In this document: piece after piece, positions 51,641 through 61,800 of the stretch
How the letters are laid out: the number at the start of each line of letters is the position of its first letter
Position numbering within the stretch: the first letter of the stretch is position 1
Source: Rheum nobile
Taxonomy: Eukaryota > Streptophyta > Magnoliopsida > Caryophyllales > Polygonaceae
Assembly (NCBI GenBank): GCA_027886185.1
Contig: WOAB01000619.1
Span: 7,192,001-7,256,000 of the forward strand
Reading direction: 5' to 3'
Length of the DNA: 64,000 nucleotides
Notes under the pieces: model-generated
What the model saw: only the letters and a program-made list of their open reading frames with translations
Databases searched by the model: none
What the model was told of the DNA's origin: nothing
Translations under genes and position numbers: made by a program

Positions 51641-53242
51641 ATGGCGAACCAAAACCCTAATGTTATCCTGAATGAGGAAGAGGCTGCCATTCTCAGAGCC
51701 TTTCGAGAAAAGAAATCAGCTTCATCTTCTAAGCCCATTTCTGCCACCTCCTCTCAAAAATCCCAACCTAAAGAGAAAGCAGTAGAGAACCCTGTGGAGA
51801 AACCAGTGGAGCAACCCGAAGAGAAAATTGAGGAGCCACCAAAGGAACAGGCTGAGGAGAAAGCCATGGCCATCACTCTGGCCTCTGAATCGGCCACCAA
51901 ATCCGCCTCCGAAGGTGGCTCTCATGACTCCTCACTTGACAAATCTCTCCAAGAGCTCCTCAGCCCTGAGCCCTCACCAGTAAGCCTCAAATCCAAAACC
52001 ACTTCTAACCCTGGTCCCTTTGTCGCCACTAGAATGCAACAGAGAAAGAGGAGTTCCCAAGCCATAGTTCCCTATGAAACCAAATCCACAAAAAGAGCCA
52101 AAATCACCTCCCTCTCTGCCTCCTCCTCCCTGGGTCAGGTCTCCTCTTTCTTCTCTAAGAGGAAGATCCTTAAGCCTCTCATAATCGGCAAGGAGTTCTG
52201 GACCCAAGAATTGGAAGAAGAAGATGAGGAAATGTTTGAAGAAGCCCTGAATGAGTTACATTCTCTGCTGCAGTTTCAAGGATGGGACGAGATGCTGTTT
52301 GAACCTTTCTCTGCTTCTGATGAGGTTGTCCGCTTGTTTTACCAGTCTATGGAGTTTGTGCCTGCGAAGGAGAACTCTCCCTGTAACGACGCCATTCTTA
52401 TATGGAAGGGAACTAGCTATCCTCTATCCGCCAACCTTATTGCATCTGCTCTAAGGATCGAGTCAAGGTCTGGGTTTGGCATTCTGCCTCAAAAGAAGGG
52501 ATGGCCCAAAGGAAAAGGCTACAAATCCAAGGGAGCAGTGGTCAAGAAAATCTATGATGGTGCCTCCCCCGAGACAAAGGATCTCTACATCGCAAACAAG
52601 TTGTTACACTTCTGGATCACCTAAAATCTGGTTCCCAGACAGGAGCACCGGAACAATGTTCTCATCACAGATGCCATCTACATGGACAAGGTGCTCTCTG
52701 GTGTTTAATTGGATCTCCCTCGCATTGTCTTAGCCCACATGCAGTTCTGCTCATCCCATGACTCCCATGCTTTACCCTTCCCTCATATCATCAAAAACAT
52801 TCTCTCCAACCTTCACCAGTACCCAGTTGATCTGCCTGAGACAGTCTATAGCAAGTGTCTTACCTTGGCCACAGTTCGGAAGTTAAAGACAAAGGAACAA
52901 CAAGACCCCCCTTCTGAAGCTCAAGCTCAACTGCCTAAGGAAAAGGCCAGTTCCCAGGGCCCTTCTAGTTCCCACCCACAGCAACCCCCCTCTTCAGACT
53001 CCTCTGCGATCCTTCTTGCTCTGATTCGTATTGAAAAAGCTATCATGGAAGGCTCGACTGCCATACCGGTCGCCATCCATGATCAAGTAAGAGAGTTGGG
53101 ACGCATCAGTTCTGCTGTTGAAAGTTTGGTGGAAGTTCTGCAGAAGGATTGGCAAGGTACAATCAGTGCTCATCAGGCCGCGGGCCAACATGTAGGAACC
53201 AACGACAAGGTTGAAGAAGAGGAGGCCGCTACTACGCCATAG
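51641..53242 (+). pseudogene. Extra ORF of the inner copia element, two stops
   Basis: One frame of 533 codons interrupted by TAA at 52622-52624 and 52706-52708. The N-terminal 180 residues are Glu/Lys/Ser/Pro-rich with a basic KSTKRAKITSL stretch. The conserved domain reads ELHSLLQFQGWDEMLF, VRLFYQSMEFVPAKE, ILPQKKGWPKGKGYKSKGA, IANKLLHFWIT, NLVPRQEHRNNVLI, LDLPRIVLAHM and HALPFPHIIKNIL. It corresponds segment by segment to the 32388-34034 ORF although sequence identity is low. A Gln/Pro-rich stretch and short coil close it. No membrane span or signal peptide is visible. Function unknown. Confidence 0.75.
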
Positions 53243-53847
53243 GAACGCTTGTTATGGTTCACTGTGCTGTAACTCCACAGCGAGCTAGTAGTTTCCCTTA
53301 GGATCCTACTCCCCTCTTCTATCCCATTATTGTCTTCCCTAAGATTGCTTTTGTTGTTATCCTTGCCGTTTGTTGTTTGTGTTGTTGTCTCTTGTCGACT
53401 GTAGTTTTTGTTGGATGTTGTGTGTCTTTGAACAATGATCAGTGAAGCTTTAATGATTATCTTTAGTTTCGTTCCCATGATCGATTTGTCTTTGCCTTAA
53501 GTTTTCATTATGCCTTTTATGGGTTTGATGCAATCGCATATTTACTTGGATATCATGTTCTTAACTTGTACTTAATCTTTTCGATGATGTCAAAAGGGGG
53601 AAGAAAAGGATAGGAACCTTGAACTTTGAGACTACTGGATTAATAGGAACTCTGAACTAGTTCTACTTCTAAGGGGGAATTTAAAATCAACTCGTTCACT
53701 TGCTTAGGGGGAATTTGCAACCATTGAATGTTCAAACACTAATCTGAAATGTTGTCAATCCCTTTATCTCAATATGGTCTCATAAGATTCAAAGTCCTAT
53801 TATGTTGCCAAGTTCCTTGTATTTGTCATCATCAAAAAGGGGGAAAT
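53243..53847 (+). other. 3' non-coding part of the inner copia element
   Basis: T-rich DNA with three purine-rich blocks: GATGTCAAAAGGGGGAAGAAA (53585), TAAGGGGGAATTT (53670) and AAAAAGGGGGAAAT (53835), the last directly before the 3' LTR as polypurine tract. No gene. Confidence 0.65.
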
Positions 53848-54981
53848 TGTTAGGAAACGGAACTCTGGAACTTAGGTTTCCCTGAGAGTTCCGTTCCTCA
53901 GTTTCTCTACTTTTGAAGATGACAAATATTATGATACTAATGTTTTATCTCAAAGATGTGTTTTAAGGAACCACAGGAATTTACCAAAGGCAGGAAAGCC
54001 AAACAGAACTAGGGAACCAAAGGAACAAGACAGTTGAAGGAATCCAGAGGAACCCAGGTGTGCCCAGAAATGAAGCTTGCGACATTGCGATTCCCGAGAA
54101 ATCTGGGGACACACAACCTCAGACAAAAGGAGTCGAAAACGACTTGTCCGAAGCTTCCAAAATCCTGCCAAGGTCCAAGAGCTAAAGAACAAGATGCCTA
54201 GAGAACCTCTACCTCGGACAGAGACGATGAAAGCGACAGGACATGAAGACGTCGCTATCCAGAAGACGGTTCCCAAGCGGCCAACTTAGTCAATCTCAGA
54301 CGAAAGCGTTTGGACAATGACATTGCAAGGATCGTCTGAGGTAGTTGACCAACCAAGAGAGATTCAGAGATGCCTAGGTTGTTTGCACATGCCAAGAACA
54401 ACGTGAATCAAGGAGAACCACTCAATCTAGGGCAAGCTCAATCTGTGGAAACCCAGAGAGGATCGAGCTGTGAAGAAGCCTCTATAAAAGGAAGACTAAC
54501 CCAAGGGTTATCTTCGAGCACAAAAACACGACTCACACTCATTAGCAAATATCTAGTGTGAAGCTCCAAACAATATCATCAAAGCAAACCGAGATCAAGA
54601 GGAACCAGTCAAGGAAGAAGAGCTGAGTGCTAAGTTCCTGTGACTGTAAGTGATAGTTCCTAGGTGCGAAAGTCTGTTTCTTGGATTGATTATTGATTGT
54701 GTTAAGTTATCTAGGATTGTCTAACTGTGTGTAAGGCAAAGGAACTGTGTGTTCGTTCCTAGGATAAGATGTAACCAAAAGAGATAAGAAATCAAGAAGT
54801 AGACTTTGAAATCCTTTCGAAAGAAAGGTAGTGGTTTTTATCCTGGATTGCGAGTTGGCAATCAAAGGTTTCCACTATAAGGAACTGGTCATTTGTTTGA
54901 TTGTTTATTTCCGCTGCGAAAGGAACTGAGAATTGATATTCTGAGTTCCTTAAATTTTTACCTAACAATCACGATCCTACA
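53848..54981 (+). repeat. 3' LTR of the inner copia element
   Basis: 1134 bp, about 20 single-base differences and one 1-bp indel from the 5' LTR. Followed by the CCTTC duplication. Confidence 0.93.
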
Positions 54982-54986
54982 CCTTC

Positions 54987-55062
54987 CCCATACAACTGTC
55001 TTTATCTCGGAGGTAGATGCTTTATTGTCAAGGATGTGTGTCACCATCAAAAAGGGGGAATG
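54987..55062 (+). other. Outer copia 3' tail and polypurine tract
   Basis: The last 76 bp of the outer element's internal region after the inner insertion, ending CACCATCAAAAAGGGGGAAT directly before the 3' LTR. Confidence 0.8.
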
Positions 55063-55976
55063 TGTTGGATTCCTTAGGTTTTGATAGTGACAAACATTCA
55101 ACTAATCTGGGTACTAAGTGTTTCAGGAACAAAGACATTTGTCTCAGGGAACCTTCGCAGCAAAGGATTGAAGAGGGAACAAAGCTCTGTTCTTGTGCTT
55201 TGTTACCTCTGAAGGAACAACAGTGACGAACAAGATCGAAGCTACGAATGGAAGGAAGAAATCCAGCGTGTTCTTTATGGAAACAAATCAAGGCGCACAC
55301 GCGGTCAAGGATTGAAGAAATCGGCTGGAAGGATCTAGCCATTGGAGGAGATATGGAGAGAGAAGCTCGATTCCTTATCTTAGGGATTCTTTCCTTAGAT
55401 AAGCGGATTGGAGAGAGAGAGGAATCTTATCTCATCCGTTTATATTAATTTAAGGGAATCCTTTCCTTTTATTAATATATACGGCTTGGGATATTATTCC
55501 TCCAGCAAAACATATCTTCGTGTTACCATATTTGAATAAATCTTATCTTGTTACATTTAGGGTTTGACGAGTTGTATTTAATAGAGGTGTAGATTCATTT
55601 CTATGTAACCACGACAACGGAAAATAGAGAGGACGAAAAAAAGAAAGAAAAGAAGTGAGGTGTGTGTAAGTCTTTGAGGGTTGAGTTTGATTCATCGTTG
55701 TAGAAGAGGTTTCGAGTCTAGCTGGGTGTTTAGATGTCGAAGTCCAGGATACAAGTGTAATCAAGCAAGATATCAATAAGACAAGTACACGCTTCAAAAT
55801 CCTCTCAAGCGGAAGCTTGAAGGTAGTGGTTTTTCCTTGAGAAGCTAGTTTTGTTAACCAGGGTTTCCACTATATATCGTGAGTTCATTCGTTATCTTTC
55901 TTGCTATATTATTCCGCTGCAACTTTTGTGGGAACAAAGCCTTTGTTCCCTCAGACATAACTCTAACGATCCAACA
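55063..55976 (+). repeat. 3' LTR of the integrase-less copia element
   Basis: 914 bp, matching 39551-40464 with about 16 differences. Ends CCAACA, followed by the AGTCT duplication. Confidence 0.93.
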
Positions 55977-55981
55977 AGTCT

Positions 55982-56501
55982 AAAAGGTGTTGTCCTGTAT
56001 CAAACTTTGCTTGTATGAAAAGTTCCATGTTGGGGACAACGGGAAAAATTGTATGATTGAGACCTAATATTGGAATGCTATGCAACAATGCACTCATTTG
56101 AATGAGCACGTCACTCAGCGTGAGAGCTCGTAAATGAAGCAACTGAGGACTCTACGAAGCCTCAAACCTGCAACAATAAAAGCTCGTCTGGTTAAGCCAA
56201 TGGATTTATTCTTCTAAAGCTATTAAAATGTTTGAGCACAAAAGGATTCTCAAAGCGCATGTTTGAATAAAACATTGTATTCACGTACCTCATGTTTGCC
56301 GGATTGGTTGATATGCGCTCCATGCTATCCAATGGTGACAAATGGGTTGTATCATATGGTGCTAGACCTAGGACATGAGCAAATATATCTGAGGAAGCTA
56401 TGATGAAAGCGTTATATTATGATGGACATAGTGCGCACCAAATATGCGTTGTGTAACATTATAATCCTATGTGCTTATCATTTCCGACATGTTTATAGAT
56501 T
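55982..56501 (-). other. Helitron 3' flank of the helicase gene
   Basis: Non-coding on inspection. With 39312-39550 it forms the roughly 0.75 kb between helicase stop and Helitron 3' hairpin, before the copia insertion. No other feature is seen. Confidence 0.5.
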
Positions 56502-58216
56502 TTAGTGGGTTTGGACATATTTTACATAGTGGGTTGTAGTACTTACATTCATTTTGTTGATCAAGTGATTGAATGCCTCTTTGAAAACTATATTTCGTGT
56601 GTAGTTAGCCGGCTCTTTCCCCGTTTGTAGTAATAGTACACTGAGTCCTTGTGGGTGTGTAACTCGAGAAACTGCCACATAGAGCTGGCCGTGACAGAAA
56701 ACTGGCCTTGGTAAATACAACCCCACATGCTTGAGTGATTGCCCTTGACTTTTATTGATAGTCATAGCATAGCAAGCTTTTAGTGGGAATTGACGACGTT
56801 TCATGAAGAATGGCCATTTTGATTGGGTGGCGTTTAGTGTTATCCTAGGAATTAGGACTTTATTTCCTACGCACGTGCCAGTTATAATCTCAGCCTCAAC
56901 AACCCACTCCCCCAAATGCGTAATGATGAGACGGGTGCCGTTGCACAGTCCTTGTGAAGGGTTTACATTTCTTAGAAGCATCACCGTCAACCCTTCCTTC
57001 AATTCAAGTGTGTGTGGTGAGATTCTTGTAATTTAGTGTCCATGTTAATTTCATTAGTTGATGAGTTTACAACTTATTAGGCATAGTGTATGGAAATGTA
57101 AGCGAACTGTACCAGGGAAATCTTGGTTGTTCAAGAATTCGGGTGGGTACAAATGCTCTTGTTCAGCCACATCGGTAGATGCCTTGCAAATTTCATCAGC
57201 GCTTTTGTATGTCCTCATTTGGCCGTGCGGACATTTGAACATGTAGCGGTTTATCTGATCTGCATCTTCATTTAAGGGGGTTAGGATAGCTCTGTCTTGG
57301 AGGTATGACGGGTTGGTTTCGTTTGCCATGAAATCTGGAAAGACTCTGGCAATTAGCTGCTCAATCGGATTTGCCCCCGATGCGATTATGAACACTTGTG
57401 GGATCTCAGTCCATGTTTTTTCCTCTTCATTGTCTAGCGCGATTGCTTCAGCATTTCCATCTCCGATCTTTTGAATCCATTTGTTGAATTGTTGTTTATG
57501 GATATTAATCTCTCCATTGGCCTGTTAGTCATTCACCCTCATGCTCTTTGTTAACGTGAGCACTTGACAATGGCTCCAAATAAGTGAGTTGTTGATGCAA
57601 GTCTGAACGATGTCTTGTCGTTTCCCTTTGGTAATTACTGGTAGTATTTGCCTGAAATCTCCTCCCAGTAGTACTGTTATACCGCCAAACAGTTTGTGTT
57701 TGTTGTTGGCATGTTTGATGCTTTGGATGTCTTGCAATGTTTTGTTCAATGCCTCGAATGCATTTCTATGAGTCATTGGAGCCTCATCCCAAATAATCAG
57801 TTTGACTTCATGCATCAGTTGTGCTAATTGAGTATTTTGTTTAATACCACATGTGCTATTATCAAGCAACTCGATTGGGATTAGAAACCTGTTGTGGGCT
57901 GTCCGGCCGCCTGGTAATAGAAGGGAAGCAATACATGTGCGAAACAAAAGTGTTAGAGGTGAGCATAATGGAATGTGCGAGGTATCTTATTTTGTGTATG
58001 AAGGCAGTAGTTAACCATCAAGTACTTAACGACATTGCAATGTTGGTCGTACGAATCTGAAACGGGTGTAATAGAGATTAGCATGTTGTGTCTTTTACCT
58101 ATCTTTTTTGTTGCTAAGAAATTGAATAGGAGCGCAAATATAACCGGAGTGGGCGAACATAGCTTAGAACGTACCTGACGATGCTATGACAAGGACGATG
58201 TTCCCTTGTGATCTTA
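56502..58216 (-). pseudogene. Helitron PIF1-like helicase, truncated and broken
   Basis: Read on the minus strand. A short exon piece APIRSQGNIVLVIASS (58216-58172) is followed after an intron-like gap by IASLLLPGGRTAHNRFLIPI, LIIWDEAPMTHRNAFEALN (Walker B-type DEAP), GGDFRQILPVI and LTKSMRVND (to about 57525). Next come DRAILTPLNEDADQINRYM (57054-57395) and NGTRLIITHLG, CYAMTINKSQGQSLKHVGLY and GQLYVAVSRV (56502-57002). These are PIF1-type motifs in Helitron order. The Walker A/P-loop and the whole Rep/Helitron N-terminal part are missing. Stops separate the blocks (for example just below 57054 and 57525). It cannot make an active helicase. Confidence 0.8.
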
Positions 58217-58260
58217 TAGGAGCGCAAATATAACCGGAGTGGGCGAACATAGCTTAGAAC
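58128..58260. repeat. 44 bp perfect direct repeat at RPA-helicase junction
   Basis: 58128-58171 and 58217-58260 are identical (TAGGAGCGCAAATATAACCG and so on). They bracket exactly the 45 bp helicase exon fragment at 58172-58216. The upper copy also joins the RPA-like frame, so the repeat marks a rearrangement breakpoint. Confidence 0.85.
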
Positions 58261-59330
58261 ACATTTACTGGAAGGGTTGATGTGTGATCTGAAACTTCAA
58301 GATTTAATCTGTACATGTACGGAATTAGCTGCTCACTCAATTGTGCTTCGTGGATATGAATTCGAGCGGTTTATTTACAAATCAAAGGCGCACCACATAC
58401 CTCACCCGAGGGAACTCAGCCGTCTTACAACATGAAGTACAATAGAATTGGCCTCCAACATGGGTCAACCCCTTCCTACAGTTACTTCCACCACACGAAG
58501 GATAGTTCCAACTGTTCTCGGGAAGCACCCTTTCAATCTTAACCCCAATGTTGAAGGTGATGGAGTCCTACAAAACAATAAAGCTTTGGCACTGGTTGTT
58601 CCTTTTTTTGGGCATAAATTGCAACTTGATTAGATTCCATATTACGAATACTTTTTTTGGAAAATCCTTCTACTCCCTTCCAAGAAGCAGTAGCTCTAAG
58701 AGGGTTCCTTGTCTGACAGAACTTATAGGGAGGGATGGCAATGTTGTAGGAAGGCCGCCGGTACTGGGATGTCGCATACGGGGAATTAGAGATATAATTA
58801 TAATTACATCAGCATATAGTTGTACGTGTAGTCCAAGCATGTACCTCATTACATGCCTTAATTGCTTGATAGCAGATATGTCCTCTGTATCATACCGCGT
58901 TGTAGCCGAGGTGGTGGACAAATATACATCACCTGTTCATTCATCAAATGGCTTAAAGTTGTTTGGTATATAGGCTTATAAAATGATAATCAATTGGAAG
59001 AGGGTTACAGTACCATTCCAGTGTCGCACGTTCATGGAGGCCAAAGCAACAATGTATGGGGTCTTGGCCCGCTTGTTGCGCTGAAGGAAGTCATCGCCTA
59101 TGCTGCCCCACATGGACACCTTGATCGTGTTTCCCCTGTGTGTATTACAAGAGGTCAAACGCAGGGTAAGTAAAACATATGCGCGACGTATATGACAGAT
59201 GGCATGAAAAGGGGCATGTAAGTTGTACCTTTCGTTCATGAGGTGGAACTCCAGTAGTTGAGCACCTGTAGGAGTGGTTCTCACGATCCCAATATTAATA
59301 GGGCAACCTACAACATCTGGCAGAAAGGAG
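58261..59330 (-). pseudogene. Helitron RPA1-like single-strand DNA-binding protein
   Basis: Spliced, minus strand. Exon text in order: DVVGCPINIGIVRTTPTGAQ and LLEFHLMNER (about 59315-59231); RGNTIKVSMWGSIGDDFL and RAKTPYIVALASMNVRHWNG (about 59137-59016); DVYLSTTSATTRYDTEDISA onward (about 58935-58860); a C-terminal zinc ribbon with ENSWNYPSCGGSNCRKGLTH and GGQFYCTSCCKTAEFPRVR (about 58530-58405); and LNLEVSDHTSTLPVNVF (about 58310-58260). This is the OB-fold and Cys-ribbon order of RPA70-like proteins carried by plant Helitrons, which bind single-stranded DNA. Exon edges are by eye. The gene ends abruptly at the 44 bp repeat and runs into helicase sequence with one stop between. Confidence 0.7.
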
Positions 59331-59904
59331 GGACATTAGCAGGTAGGTAATCAACATTGCATTATTGCACCCAATGACATTGCATTCAGGAGGCATGGAA
59401 TTAGTCAATGTCTATGTATAGAATGGAACATACTTGAGTGGTCAAAAAATTTTCTGAACCGGGCCGACCCTTTGTGATTGAGACACAGTTTGAAACTCAT
59501 TGGGTGAAGAAGGATCTGAGCCCAAAGGACCCGAACCCCAAATCGAAGGACTGGATCGGAGCCGAATAGTGTACAAAACGCTCGATGGACCCCATCATTT
59601 CATATTTTTAATTTCATCCATATTTAATGTTGTAAAATTCTTTTTCCAAATAATTACACAGTTATTTTGGTTAATATAAGTAATTTATTATTTATTGAGA
59701 TCATAGTATTAAATATTTAAAGATGGTTACCCTCAAACCCTTTGGTCAACCCAAACTCGTCCCAACATGTTAGCATATCGGGCGACCCGAATACGTTTGA
59801 CCCTAACCCAACTTGACCCAACCAAAGCCGACCCAGGTGACAGGTCTATAATTATGTTACATTTATTTTCTACTGTGTTGGATATATCATTAGTATACTA
59901 CATT
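59331..59904. other. Intergenic DNA between Helitron genes and gypsy LTR
   Basis: No gene is recognised. It should contain the Helitron 5' end, but I could not place it. The part at 59460-59840 has scattered GACCC/GGGTC motifs in both orientations, suggesting a decayed inverted-repeat element. Confidence 0.4.
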
Positions 59905-61715
59905 TGTAACACCCCCAGGCCAGTGGTGCTACAGTACCATAATCCAAAGGATTATAAGGCGGGAAAAATAAAAAAATGTCAAAACATAACCCATATAAAT
60001 ATAAGCAATACAGCGGAAACCTGTTCAGAGTTTGAAACCATAATCCAACTTAACACACGGAAAGTACTATAATAATTTACAACCAAAAGCCAACAACCTA
60101 AAATCAAAAGCCAACCACAAGTTTGACCACTTCAAGGTCCAAAACCAAAACGATACATACAACTAGTCAAAGACCAAAACCAAAAGAGTAAAGCCTTAGA
60201 CTCCAAACCGACGGTGATCAGGATCCTCCTTGCTGGCGCTGAACCTGCAAAGCCTGATTGACTGGGGGACCCGAAACCCCAGCCAACCACGGTACGTAAA
60301 CCGAAGTTGGTCAGTCTCACGAAAGACTATGGCAAAACTAGCCAAGCCAAAACAGTTTCAACAATACACAATCGATAAAATATACAACCAAACTAACCAA
60401 GAGATATATAAATAACCGACATCACCATATCCGACCAATCAACCAAGAAGATAACTCAACTCATTTTCAATCAATCACAACAATTAAAATATACATATCT
60501 ATCACTTCAACAACAACTTAATCAGGTACGCAAGCAACCCTTTCTCACAATTACCACTTCTCAACCTCTCCGTCTCCACCCCCACATCACCTAGGTGAGA
60601 CAATTCACAACATCTCCGTCTCCACCCCCACATCACCAAGGTGAGACAATTCACAACATCTCCGTCTCCACCCCCACATCACCAAGGTGAGACAATTCAC
60701 AACATCTCCGTCTCCACCCCCACATCACCAAGGTGAGACAATTCACAACATCCAAACCAACTATCCATCACCAAACCAACCAATCAACAACACAACGACA
60801 ATCAAAATCACATAACCACACCTTATCACACACCATCATACATTAACACATATTATCACACATCACAACCAAGCAAATATATAGTCAATTCAAACCAATT
60901 TAAAATAGCTCAAGCAACCATAAATTTAATTATGACATAAGCTAAGCATAATTCAATTTATAAAAATATATAAGTTAGGAAAGGATCCTCTTGCCTCAAG
61001 TCGAACCACTACGACCCCAGAGGGCTCCAAATCACTCGAACGAACCTGAGACAACAATCCGAGCAAAACTCTGGCGTTAATTCAAATCAAACCATAACTA
61101 GAAAACCCCCAAATTCAAACCCTAATAATACCTTCCAAAAATTCAGCAAATCCACACACACAATTCAACCCCCAAAGCCCACGAAATTCAGCTCTTAATC
61201 CACTGAATTTCTGCACAGATCACGCAGCTTCTCATAACAATATCAATTCGAACAACACACTCAACATCAATTCAAACATATAAAAAATTTCAGCAAGATA
61301 TTCAGTCCGAAAATTTGTACAAACCATACACCATTCTTACCTCTTCGTTGACCATAACTCAGCCCCGGAAACACCACCCAAAGCCACCGGAAGCAGCTGC
61401 ACAACCAGCACGAACAACCACAGCAAGGCGGAAGCAACCGGGACGACAGAACAGCAACGAATCAGCACGGCTGCAGGGAAGGAGGAGGCACAACGGCGGC
61501 GCGGTCCAGCTCGCCGGAGAAGACAGCTCGGCTGGGCACCGGAGAAGAATAGCTCGTCGGAGGAGAAGGGCTGGATGCTCGACTGAAGACTCACCCGGGA
61601 GAGAGACAACCGAAATTTTTGGAATAAAAATCCCCAAATTCCCCTTTCTCCCTTTATAAACAAAACCTTAATTAATTTACCACTTATGCCATTATCACTT
61701 ATTTGGGGTATTTCA
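59905..61715 (-). repeat. 3' LTR of the gypsy element, 1811 bp
   Basis: Plus-strand tips are TGTAACACCCCC and GGTATTTCA. A GGGGGGAGAA polypurine tract (complement of 61716-61727) adjoins on the internal side. Contains a 4 x 46 bp tandem repeat. A 114-codon open frame at 61315-61659 and its antisense frames are LTR by-products. Confidence 0.8.
60567..60750. repeat. Four tandem 46 bp repeats inside the LTR
   Basis: Units start TCTCCGTCTCCACCCCCACA at 60567, 60613, 60659 and 60705 and end CAATTCACAACA. They are identical except for one CCTAGG/CCAAGG difference in the first. Each unit contains an inverted motif CACCAAGGTG. Confidence 0.95.
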
Positions 61716-61800
61716 TTCTCCCCCCCTTAATAATAGTTTCGTCCTCGAAACTAGAGTCAAACAAGTTCGGATAACTGCGTCTCATAACCGACTCAAATTC

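Larger units (their letters stand above)
44359..54981 (+). mobile_element. SIRE-like copia element, full length but broken, 10.6 kb
   Basis: LTRs 44359-45491 (1133 bp) and 53848-54981 (1134 bp), beginning TGTTAGGAAACGG and ending ATCCTACA. TSD CCTTC is at 44354-44358 and 54982-54986. Primer site TTGGTATCAGAGC follows the 5' LTR; polypurine tract AAAAAGGGGGAAAT precedes the 3' LTR. It has gag, protease, integrase, RT, RNase H and a downstream extra ORF in SIRE order. Three in-frame stops and one frameshift in gag-pol and two stops in the extra ORF disable it. About 20 LTR differences by eye (about 1.8 percent). LTRs are unrelated to those of its host element. Confidence 0.93.
39551..55976 (+). 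mobile_element. SIRE-like copia element, capsid and integrase deleted
   Basis: LTRs of 914 bp at 39551-40464 and 55063-55976, 5 bp duplication AGTCT at 39546-39550 and 55977-55981, initiator-Met primer site at 40466, polypurine tract AAAAAGGGGGAATG before the 3' LTR. The element itself is about 5.8 kb; the rest is the copia element inserted at 44359-54981. LTRs differ at about 16 positions by eye (about 1.75 percent). Family sister of the element at 31028-38163. Confidence 0.93.
39312..59330 (-). mobile_element. Helitron with RPA-like and helicase genes, split by copia
   Basis: The 3' terminus on the minus strand is a hairpin (39343-39325, CCCCGTGC-GTA-GCACGAGG with one G-T pair) followed by CTAG at 39315-39312 and T. 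Helitron genes lie at 56502-59330 on the same strand. The DNA between is interrupted by the copia nest at 39551-55976. Helitron-proper sequence is therefore 39312-39550 plus 55982 to about 59330. The 5' TC end was not identified, so the upper limit is the first RPA-like exon. The Rep nuclease domain and Walker A part of the helicase were not found. Confidence 0.7.

Noticed and set aside
60567..60750. CRISPR-like array
   Set aside because: Repeats are directly adjacent with no unique spacers, and this is a plant retrotransposon LTR.
61315..61659. 114-codon ORF and antisense ORFs
   Set aside because: They lie within the gypsy LTR, have no domain and biased composition.
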